Origin: DATGHS01 sp035307785
GTDB taxonomy: Bacteria > Planctomycetota > Planctomycetia > Gemmatales > Gemmataceae
DNA: 24,549 nt
Direction: 5' to 3'
Assembly (NCBI GenBank): GCA_035307785.1
Contig: DATGHS010000326.1
Location: 1-24,549 of the forward strand
Shown here one piece after another: positions 7,409-15,300 of the stretch. A program made the position numbers and the translations under genes. Positions within the stretch are counted from its first letter, which is position 1. Every line of letters begins with the position of its first letter. A model generated the notes under the pieces. It was not told the DNA's origin, did not search any database, and saw only the letters and a list, made by a program, of their open reading frames with translations.

Positions 7409-8872
7409 TCAGATTTTCATCTCGACCAGCACCTCGCCCAGACTGCGGTCCAGCAGGACTAGCATCTCTTCGAGTTGTTCCGTGGTCACGCAAAGGGCCG
7501 GGCCGAAAGCCAGCCAGTGCGGATCGAAGCGGCAGAGCAGGCCCTTCTGCAAGGCACGTCGGCCGACACGCAGACCCAAGGAAGTTTCTGCCGGGAAGCG
7601 CTCCTTCGTAGTTTGATCGCGGACGAATTCGATGCCTTGGAGCAGCCCTTTCCCGCGAATGTCGCCGATGACGGGATATTTCCGCGCGAGCCGCTCGAAC
7701 CCGGCGCGCAGCACGCCGCCTTGCTTGCGCACGTTCGCACATAAATCGCGTTCCAGGATTTCGCGCAGCACCGCGATGCCGGCAGCGCAGGCCAGCGGGC
7801 TGCCTTCGAAGGTATGCCCTTCCACGAAGCCGGGATTTGTCTCCACCGGACCCCAGAACGCATCGGCAATTGACTGGCGGCAGAGCAGCGCCGAGAGCGG
7901 AATGTAACCGCCGCTTAGCCCCTTGGCCGTGCAGATGAGATCCGGCACGACGCCAAAGGTGTCGGCTGCGAACATTTGCCCGGTGCGGCCCATGCCGGTA
8001 ATGATTTCATCAAAAATCAGAAGGATGTTGTAGCGGTTGCAGATTTCGCGCAGAATCGGCAAATACTCCGGCGGCGGATCGATGATGCCGCCGGTATGGC
8101 CGATTGGCTCGACCATAACTGCGGCCACCGTACTGGGATCTTCCATTTCAATCACGTCGCCGATCAAGGTCGCACAAATAATCTTGCACGAGGGGTATTC
8201 CTTGCCGAACGGGCACCGGTAGCAGGTGGGCGGGAAGACGTGAAGGAAGCCAGGAGCGAGCGGTTCGTTGACCGTCTTACGGCCTTTCAAGCCAGAGGCT
8301 GAGAGGGAACCCATCGTCGAGCCGTGCCAGGAAAGATAACGGCTGATGATCTTGTACTTGCCCGGATTGCCGGTGAGCCGGTGATATTGGCGGGCGAGCT
8401 TGATGGCAGCCTCTGTAACTTCGGAGCCGGCACATTCGAATTTCACCGTCCATCCCCCACCCCGACCCTCCCCCACAAGGGGGGAGGGGGAAAAGTCGCC
8501 CTCCCCCCTTGTGGGGGAGGGTCGGGATGGGGGGATCTTCGGCGCGATCTCCGCAATCAGGTTCGCCAGTTGCACGGCCACCGGATTGCTGCCATGCATG
8601 GGCGGCGAGAAGTGCAGTGTGTCGAGTTGCCGCTGGATGGCTTCGATCACGCGGCGATTATTGTGGCCGACGGAAACCGTGTAGATTCCGGACAGGGCGT
8701 CGACATAACGCTTGCCGGTCACGTCCCAGTAGAACACGCCGTCCGCCTTGGCCATGAGCAACGGCTGCTTCGACCAATCGGCCATCTGATCGCGCACGAA
8801 GATCTGGCGCAGAAAGCGCTCCTCGGTCGTTTGCGCTTGTGAAATCAGTTCCGGCAATGCGGGGTTGGACAT
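7409..8872 (-). CDS. class III (PLP-dependent) aminotransferase with a palindrome-encoded insert
   Basis: A protein of 487 residues, fold-type I PLP enzyme of the acetylornithine/omega-aminotransferase class. Family motifs: GVFYWDVTGKRYVDALSGI near the N-terminus; FECAGSEVTEAAIKLAR (145-161) binding the PLP phosphate; WHGSTMGSLSASG; LLIFDEIITGMGRTG with the Asp facing the pyridine N; K317 in CTAKGLSGGYIP as the Schiff-base lysine. Between IAEIAP (ending at 111) and TVKFECAG (from 142) lies a 30-residue insert rich in Pro/Gly/Ser (SPTRGEG, SPLVGEG) encoded by a near-perfect palindrome; relatives have a few residues here. The active-site residues remain intact. Substrate not assignable. Start is ATG 8872. 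The gene lies 41 bases after the DUF1553 gene and 59 bases before the redoxin gene. Confidence 0.9.
   Translation of the reverse strand: MSNPALPELISQAQTTEERFLRQIFVRDQMADWSKQPLLMAKADGVFYWDVTGKRYVDALSGIYTVSVGHNNRRVIEAIQRQLDTLHFSPPMHGSNPVAVQLANLIAEIAPKIPPSRPSPTRGEGDFSPSPLVGEGRGGGWTVKFECAGSEVTEAAIKLARQYHRLTGNPGKYKIISRYLSWHGSTMGSLSASGLKGRKTVNEPLAPGFLHVFPPTCYRCPFGKEYPSCKIICATLIGDVIEMEDPSTVAAVMVEPIGHTGGIIDPPPEYLPILREICNRYNILLIFDEIITGMGRTGQMFAADTFGVVPDLICTAKGLSGGYIPLSALLCRQSIADAFWGPVETNPGFVEGHTFEGSPLACAAGIAVLREILERDLCANVRKQGGVLRAGFERLARKYPVIGDIRGKGLLQGIEFVRDQTTKERFPAETSLGLRVGRRALQKGLLCRFDPHWLAFGPALCVTTEQLEEMLVLLDRSLGEVLVEMKI
8455..8532. repeat. palindromic element inserted in frame in the aminotransferase gene
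   Basis: The arms 8455-8488 and 8499-8532 are 34 bases each, complementary with one mismatch, around a 10-base loop. The arms contain CCGACCCTCCCCCACAAGG. In the gene's frame it reads PSRPSPTRGEG...SPSPLVGEGRGGG (about residues 112-141) with no stop, preserving the downstream frame. Confidence 0.9.
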
Positions 8873-8913
8873 GAGGATTGACTTTAGGAAAACAACGCTT
8901 AAAGCAGCACCGC

Positions 8914-11241
8914 TTATTCTCTAGTAATGAATTCATCCAAGTTCAGCAGCACCCGCGCGAGCATGACCCAAGAGGCCCGTTCAGGAATGTTCGCATCCTT
9001 GTCAGCTGAAGATCCCACTCGTCGAGCTTCGGGTTCATTGGCAGCGTATTCCTGCCGTAGTTCTCGCAGCAATAAATCGAGCCGTTGCAGTTCGCTCGTC
9101 CGGGGCGGCCGGCTAAGACAAAGGCGAAACATTTGGTCGATGCGTTGCGCGTCGTTTTCGGCGGGATGCTGTACGACCTGACGGGCGAGCGCGCCGGCAA
9201 ATTCGAAAAATGCCTCGTCATTGAGCAAGGTCAGCGCCTGCAGCGGCGTGTTGGAACGATTTCGCCGCGTGCAAGCCAGCACTGCATCCGGCGCGTCGAA
9301 TGCCATGAGCGCCGGGTGCGGGGCGGAGCGCCAAAAGTACGTATAGAGGCCCCTTCGGAATCGATTCGGCCCGACATCGGCCTTCCAGCTGCGCGGTACC
9401 TGGGTGAATTTGAACACGCCGTCGGGTTGCGGCGGAAACACGCTGGGCCCGCCAATCTTGGAGTTTAACAAGCCACTCGCCGTCAGAGCGGCATCGCGCA
9501 CCAGTTCCGCTTCCAGTCGCAAGCGCGGCATGCGCGCCAGCAGCTTGTTGCGCGGGTCGAGGTTTGCCAATTCGGGGCGCGCCTTGGAGGACTGGCGGTA
9601 GGTGGCGGACGTTACAATAAGACGGTGCAGATTCTTTAACGACCAGGTCTTTTCCAATGCGGAATGCGGAATGCGGAATGCGGAATCCGAAACATTTGCG
9701 GAATCGAATTCCTTCTTCTTCATTCCGCATTCCGAATTCCGCATTCCGAATTCACAAGCGAGCCAATCCAGCAATTGCGGATGCGAGGGGGGAGTGCCCT
9801 GCGTGCCGAAGTCGTTTTCCGTTTCCACAATTCCCAGCCCGAAATGGCTTTGCCAGATGCGGTTGACCGTGACGCGTGCCGTGAGCGGATTACGGCCATC
9901 GACCAGCCAGCGGGCCAGGTCGAGCCGCGACTTGCCGGCGGCCGGCGGGGCGAGCCAGGCCGGTGTGGCTGCTTCGACTTTGGCGCCTTTGCGCAGGAAG
10001 TCGCCGCCCAAATGAATGTTGGTGGTGCGCGGTGCCGAACGCTGCTTCAGCACTAATGTAGAAGCAATGTCCGGCTCGCGCTGTTTCAAGTCCGCGAGCT
10101 TCTTCTCCATCTCGTTGCGGCGCAAGAGCAGGTGGGAATGAACGAGTGCCGTAAATGGCTCGGGCGCAAACAGGCCGCCGATCACATGTCGAGTCTTGTC
10201 CGCGGTGCGAAAGTTCGCGCGCAGTGCTTCGACCTGGTGTTCATCGCGGCCGTTGACCGCAATATTCAGAATGAACTGAATGTCCGGCGGCAACGCCCCC
10301 CGCGTTTCGTGGGTAAGGCCGCGTTCCCAGGCTTCGAGGGCCGCATCGGTGGCGCGGTCGAGGGTCTTGAATTTCTTTTCCAGTGCCGTGCGCTCTGCGA
10401 CGGTTTTCTTTCGGAGCGCGATTTGTTCGGGCGAGCCCAGTTCCAGCACCGGCTCGTCGTCGTTGTTCAAAAACGCAAATAGCTGGTAGTAGTCTTTCTG
10501 GGTAATCGGATCGAACTTATGATCGTGGCATTCGGCACAACCTACAGTCAGCCCCAAGAACACGCTGCCGGTGGTGTTGAGGCGATCATAGATCGAATCG
10601 ACGCGAAATTGCTCGAGGTCGATGCCGCCTTCCTGATTAATGGGGGTATTGCGGTGGAACCCGGTGGCGACTCGCTGATCCTGCGTCGCGTTGGGCAGCA
10701 GGTCGCCGGCCATCTGCTCGATCACGAATTCATCGAACGGCATGTCGGCATTCAGGGCGCGAATGATCCAGTCGCGGTACGGCCAGATACTGCGAGCGGC
10801 ATCGATGCTGTAACCGTTGGAATCGGCATAGCGAGCCAGGTCGAGCCATTGCCGGCCCCAGCGCTCGCCGTAGTGCGGGCTGACGAGCAGGCGCTCTACG
10901 ACTTTTTCGTAAGCATCCGGAGAAGAATCAAGGACGAACGCATCGACTTCAGTCGGCGAAGGCGGCAAGCCAATGAGGTCGAGGTAGAGCCGGCGAATGA
11001 AGGTGTAGCGATCCGCCTCGGGCGACGGTGCGATGCCTTCCTTTTCGAGGCGGGCGAGGATGAAATAATCGATGGCATTGCGTGGCCAGGCCGTGTTCTT
11101 TACGGCCGGCAACGCTGGGCGCACCGGCGGCTGAAACGCCCAGTGCGGTTTCGGCGGCTCCGCGGCGGTGACCGTGGTAGCAACGGCCGAAGCCGCGAGC
11201 AACAATCCACTGAGCCAAGTGATCGCCAGGGAGAGCTTCAT
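8914..11241 (-). CDS. DUF1549/DUF1553 (PSD1-type) secreted protein with a palindrome-encoded insert
   Basis: A protein of 775 residues with a clear N-terminal signal peptide (hydrophobic to about residue 25, AVATTVTAAEP). The DUF1549 part contains RNAIDYFILARLEKEG, WLDLARYADSNGYS and VGCAECHDHKFDPI, with a CxxCH motif that could hold heme. The DUF1553 part contains ARVTVNRIWQSHFGLGIVET, LHRLIVTSATYRQSS and NTPLQALTLLND. The N-terminal cytochrome (PSCyt1) domain found in longer relatives is absent. Function is unproven; these exported proteins are abundant in planctomycetes and often discussed with polysaccharide use. Residues about 499-531 are encoded by a palindromic repeat. ATG 11241 is preferred, with SD-like GGGGGTGAT nine bases before it, partly inside a hairpin. 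First gene of a probable three-gene transcript. Confidence 0.9.
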   Translation of the reverse strand: MKLSLAITWLSGLLLAASAVATTVTAAEPPKPHWAFQPPVRPALPAVKNTAWPRNAIDYFILARLEKEGIAPSPEADRYTFIRRLYLDLIGLPPSPTEVDAFVLDSSPDAYEKVVERLLVSPHYGERWGRQWLDLARYADSNGYSIDAARSIWPYRDWIIRALNADMPFDEFVIEQMAGDLLPNATQDQRVATGFHRNTPINQEGGIDLEQFRVDSIYDRLNTTGSVFLGLTVGCAECHDHKFDPITQKDYYQLFAFLNNDDEPVLELGSPEQIALRKKTVAERTALEKKFKTLDRATDAALEAWERGLTHETRGALPPDIQFILNIAVNGRDEHQVEALRANFRTADKTRHVIGGLFAPEPFTALVHSHLLLRRNEMEKKLADLKQREPDIASTLVLKQRSAPRTTNIHLGGDFLRKGAKVEAATPAWLAPPAAGKSRLDLARWLVDGRNPLTARVTVNRIWQSHFGLGIVETENDFGTQGTPPSHPQLLDWLACEFGMRNSECGMKKKEFDSANVSDSAFRIPHSALEKTWSLKNLHRLIVTSATYRQSSKARPELANLDPRNKLLARMPRLRLEAELVRDAALTASGLLNSKIGGPSVFPPQPDGVFKFTQVPRSWKADVGPNRFRRGLYTYFWRSAPHPALMAFDAPDAVLACTRRNRSNTPLQALTLLNDEAFFEFAGALARQVVQHPAENDAQRIDQMFRLCLSRPPRTSELQRLDLLLRELRQEYAANEPEARRVGSSADKDANIPERASWVMLARVLLNLDEFITRE
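9656..9753. repeat. GGAATGC palindromic element inserted in frame in the DUF1553 gene
   Basis: The left arm (9656-9690) has four tandem GGAATGC-type units. The right arm (9721-9753) has the complementary GCATTCCGAATTCC units. About 30 bases separate them and the arms pair with a few mismatches. Translated in the gene it gives GMRNSECGM...SAFRIPHSAL (residues about 499-530). The family normally runs directly from LLDWLA-EF to W-SLKxLHRLIV. Confidence 0.9.
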
Positions 11242-11251
11242 ACCCAATCAC

Positions 11252-11271
11252 CCCCGGCCTTACGGCCGGGG
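11252..11271. promoter_or_regulatory. hairpin covering the ribosome binding site of the DUF1553 gene
   Basis: CCCCGGCC (11252-11259), loop TTAC, GGCCGGGG (11264-11271): a perfect 8-bp GC stem. On the minus-strand transcript its 3' arm ends in the G-run of the SD-like GGGGGTGAT ahead of ATG 11241, so folding would hide part of the ribosome binding site. It may instead be one more copy of a dispersed palindrome. Confidence 0.5.
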
Positions 11272-11313
11272 TTCGCCAAGACCAGTTACCACTCACCACC
11301 CATCATTTATTGG

Positions 11314-11319
11314 TATACT
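11314..11319 (+). promoter_or_regulatory. extended -10 (TGGTATACT) upstream of the SirB1-type gene
   Basis: TATACT at 11314-11319 is preceded by TG and one base, an extended -10. The ATG is at 11326, exactly where transcription should begin, so the mRNA would be leaderless or nearly so. No good -35 is seen. Confidence 0.4.
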
Positions 11320-11325
11320 GCCAGC

Positions 11326-12147
11326 ATGCAACTGCAAGCGCTATTGACGCAACTTGCCCAAGATCCGGCCACGCCGGTCGATCTGGCCGAGGTTGCGCTG
11401 TTGCTGGCCCGCGATGAATATCCGCAGCTGGATGTCGATGCCTATCTGAGTGAACTTACGGGGATGGCCCACGAGGCACGCGATTATCTGGGCCATTCGC
11501 TTGAGGGCCAGGTGGCCGGTTTGTGCCGCTATCTTTTTCATGAAATGGGCTTTCACGGCAATCAGGAACACTATTACGATCCGCTCAACAGCTATCTGAA
11601 CGAGGTACTTGATCGCCGGATGGGCATTCCGATTACGCTTTCGCTCATTACGATGGTTATCGGCGAAAAGCTGGGAGTAAACATCCACGGCATTGGATTG
11701 CCAGGGCATTTCGTGGTGATGGCCCGGCAAGGCGACGACCGCATATTATTCGACCCGTACCACGGCGGCCGGCTGCTCGACCCGGCCGACTGCGAATACC
11801 TGATCCAAAAATCGGCTGGTCTGGACCTGGCCGTGGATCCGGATTTACTGCAAGCCGCGCTGCCCGGCCAAATCGTGTTGCGCATGATCACGAACTTGAA
11901 AGGCTGTTATTTGCGCGATGCCGATTTCCAGCGCGCCATCCGCACCATTTGCCGGCTCATTCAACTGGTGCCACGCGATTGGACGCAACGCCGGGACCTC
12001 GGCACTTCATACCTGCAAAACGGCCAACCCGGCAAAGCCATCGATCAATTGCAAGCGTATCTGACGAATGTGCCCGATGCGATCGACCGCGAGGCGGTGG
12101 AAAAAATGATGCGCCAGGCCCGCGCCGAAGTAGCGAAGTGGAATTGA
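11326..12147 (+). CDS. SirB1 family protein (transglutaminase-like fold with TPR)
   Basis: A soluble protein of 273 residues. The transglutaminase-like SirB1 domain covers about 40-170, with the family segments LNSYLNEVLDRRMGIPITLS (87-106), GIGLPGHFVV (122-131) and FDPYHGG (142-148). In this family the classical catalytic Cys is usually replaced, and none is evident in the PITLSL segment here. About residues 195-260 form a TPR-like helical pair (LGTSYLQNGQPGKAIDQLQAYL). Cellular role uncertain; relatives are often near genes of translation or cell wall metabolism. The start is the first ATG after the -10 element. An in-frame extension upstream to 10519 would run antisense through the DUF1553 gene and is rejected. 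Confidence 0.88.
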   Translation: MQLQALLTQLAQDPATPVDLAEVALLLARDEYPQLDVDAYLSELTGMAHEARDYLGHSLEGQVAGLCRYLFHEMGFHGNQEHYYDPLNSYLNEVLDRRMGIPITLSLITMVIGEKLGVNIHGIGLPGHFVVMARQGDDRILFDPYHGGRLLDPADCEYLIQKSAGLDLAVDPDLLQAALPGQIVLRMITNLKGCYLRDADFQRAIRTICRLIQLVPRDWTQRRDLGTSYLQNGQPGKAIDQLQAYLTNVPDAIDREAVEKMMRQARAEVAKWN

Positions 12148-12274
12148 AAACAAAGAGAAAGGGACAGAAAGAACGCCAAAGACACAAACCGAGAGATTCA
12201 AGTTTGATTGAATTCTGCTTGATGCCTGCACTTTTTGCCTACTTTTGATCTGCCTTTGCCGCACAGTTCTTCGG

Positions 12275-12280
12275 TATAAT
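12275..12280 (+). promoter_or_regulatory. candidate -10 element (TATAAT) for mfd
   Basis: A perfect TATAAT at 12275-12280 in the 243-base gap before mfd, about 111 bases from the ATG. The only nearby -35-like word, TTGCCG at 12256-12261, is too close (13 bases), so the call rests on the -10 alone. Confidence 0.3.
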
Positions 12281-12390
12281 TCAGCAGCCTAACGGTCTCA
12301 AAACACAGTGAACCGGCCTCGCGCTGCAAGGTCAGGGCGCGGGTGTATTGGCCTTTGGTCTCGTCTCGTTCCCGAGGACTTTTTCTTTTC

Positions 12391-15300
12391 ATGCCCGTCG
12401 CGGATGTTCTTGCTCTCGAACGCCTGAGCGATGTGCCTGCTTTGCTCCAGCAAGGCGAGGGCTGGCCGGCGCTGCTGCAAGCCCTTCAGGCAGGACGAAG
12501 CGGTACCGTGGATGGCGCATGGGGCTCGTCGGCAGCGCTGGCCGCGGCGACCTTGGGCATTCAAGCCGCGAGCACCGTGCTGGTCGTCCTCGCCCATCCG
12601 GGCGATCTCGAAACCTGGGCGGATGAAATTGCCGGCTTCTCCAATATCGACCCCGCGATTTTTCCCATCGACGAGCACGACGCCAACCGGTTCGATCTGA
12701 CGGTCGGCCAGCGCCTGCGCATCCTCCAACAACTGCAAGGAATGTCACCGCCGCGATTGCTGCTGGCTTCCATGGCTTCACTGATTCAACCCGTGCCGGA
12801 GCAGGCGGAACTACAACGGCGCTCGCGGCAACTGCAAGTCGGAACCAACATTGACCTGGAAGAGCTCTCCACCTGGCTGGCCGAACATGGCTACCGGCGC
12901 GTGGAGGCCGTGGAATACCCAGCGGAATTCAGTCGCCGCGGCGGCATTTTCGACATCTTTTCGCCCGACACAGAGAATCCCTACCGTCTGGAACTATTCG
13001 GCGAAGAAATCGAATCCATTCGGCAATTCTCCACGCAGACGCAACGCAGTTTAGAAACGATGCAAGAAGTGACCGTATTGGGGCTGCGTGTGGCACGGTC
13101 AGGAGACCGTGCCACGGCGGGGGCAAAAGACGCGCCGCAAGCGGCAGAGTTCGACCGGGGCCATTTATGCGATTATCTGCCAGCACATTCGTGGGTGGTC
13201 CTCGTTGAGCCGGAAGAGCTACAAGAGCAGGGCAAACTGTTTCGCGACCGGTCGGCCGATCTCGCGGGGCTGTTCGATCTTCCAGCAGTTCTGGAAAGAC
13301 TACTGCGCTTTCCCAGCGTCACCGTATCTGCGATGCCGCATCCTTCGATAGAAGTATCGTGCCATTTGCGCACTGAGTCGGTGGAGCGCTTCAGCGGCAA
13401 CGTGGCCCAGGTGCGCGAAGAACTCGATGCCGTCGCGCAGTCGGAACGCGTGCTGATCGTTTGCCAGAATGATGCCGAATGCCACCGGCTCGGCGAAGTG
13501 CTGGCGGCCGGCAAATTAGCCCAATCGCAGCGTTTGAAATTGGTTACCGGTCACGTGCGCTCGGGCTTCCGCCTGGTGGATGCCGGAGTGGTCGTGCTGG
13601 GCAGCCAGGAGCTATTTCATCGCGAGGCGGCCCCCGGCACGGAAGCGCATCCTTCAGCAATTAGTCCAAAGCGGCGGGTCGAATCCCGTGCCATCGACAG
13701 TTTTCTGGAGCTTTCAGAAGGCGACCTCGTCGTCCACGTCAGCCACGGCATCGCGCGCTATCATGGTATGCACATGCTGAAGGCAGGGGGCGTGGGTCAG
13801 GAGTCAGAAAGCGATGATAAAACGGTTCTGACTCCTGACTCCTGTCTCCTGACTCCTGGTCAGGAACACCTCCTTCTCGAGTTTCGCGACGGCGTGTTTG
13901 TCTACGTGCCGGCTTCGAAAATCGATCTGGTGCAGAAGTATGTGGGCAGTTCCCAGGCGGAGCCGGAGTTGTCGAAGTTTGGCGGCACCGGCTGGAAGAA
14001 CCGCAAGGAGAAGGTCGAAGCGGCGGTCATGGATTTGGCGGCGGAGATGCTGCAACTTCAAGCCGTGCGCGACGCCCAGCCGAGTTACTCCTTTCCGGCC
14101 GATAGCGATTGGCAAAAAGAGTTCGAAGCATCGTTCCCCTATCGAGAAACACCGGACCAACTGACATCGCTGACGGAGATCAAAGCGGACATGGAACGTC
14201 AACGGCCCATGGATCGATTGCTTTGCGGCGACGTTGGCTACGGCAAGACGGAGCTCGCCGTGCGGGCTGCCTTCAAGTCCATCGACAACGGCAAGCAGGT
14301 TGCGGTGCTGGTGCCAACCACGGTTTTAGCCGAGCAGCACTACCGGACTTTTTCGCAGCGCCTGGCGGAATATCCGTTCACGGTCGAATGTCTGAGCCGC
14401 TTTCGCAGCGGCAAGGAACAAAAGCAAATCATCGAGCGGCTGGCCGAGGGCGGCGTCGACGTAGTCATCGGCACCCACCGGCTCGTGAGCAAGGATGTGA
14501 AATTCAAGGAGCTGGGCCTGGTCATCATCGACGAAGAACAACGCTTCGGCGTGGAGCACAAGGAGAAGCTCAAACAGATGCGGGCGACGGTCCACATTCT
14601 CACGCTCTCGGCCACGCCGATTCCGCGCACCCTGCACATGGCCCTGCTGGGCATTCGCGACATCAGCAATCTGGACACGCCGCCGCCCGATCGTTTGCCG
14701 ATTGAGACACGCATTACGCGCTTCGACCGGCAACTGATTCGCCAGGCGATTTTGCGCGAGCTCAATCGTGAGGGCCAGGTTTACTTCGTCCACAATCGGG
14801 TTCAGAACATCGGCGCCGTTGCGGCTACGGTGCATGACATCGTGCCGGAAGCGCGCATTGTCATCGGTCACGGGCAAATGTCGCCCGATGAACTCGAAGC
14901 TGCCATGCTGAAATTCATCCGTAAGGAAGCCGATATTCTGGTGGCCACGACGATTATCGAAAGTGGCTTGGACAATCCCAATACGAACACGATTTTCATC
15001 AATCAGGCCGACAATTACGGCCTCGCCGATTTGCACCAGTTGCGCGGTCGCGTCGGCCGGCACAAGAACCGCGCTTATGCCTATCTCCTGCTGGATTCGG
15101 ACAAAATGGTCACACCCACGGCGGCGCGGCGTTTGAAGGCAATCGAGGAATTCAAACAGTTAGGAGCCGGCTTCAAGATCGCCATGCGCGACCTGGAGAT
15201 TCGCGGAGCCGGTAATCTGCTCGGCACGCAGCAGAGCGGCCATATCGCCGCGGTGGGCTATGAACTTTATTGCCAGCTTCTCGAAAACGCGGTTCGCCGG

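Noticed and set aside
7350..7742. Upstream in-frame extension of the redoxin gene
   Set aside because: It would overlap the aminotransferase C-terminus in another frame and put 130 Arg-rich residues before the membrane anchor.
9656..9753. Frameshift or pseudogene in the DUF1553 gene
   Set aside because: The insert keeps the frame, and conserved segments continue on both sides up to the normal C-terminus.
10519..11325. Upstream in-frame extension of the SirB1 gene
   Set aside because: This part is antisense to the DUF1553 gene, and family similarity begins only at ATG 11326.
14326..15063. 245-codon minus-strand open frame inside mfd
   Set aside because: Antisense to the Mfd helicase motifs, which are intact; a shadow of codon bias.
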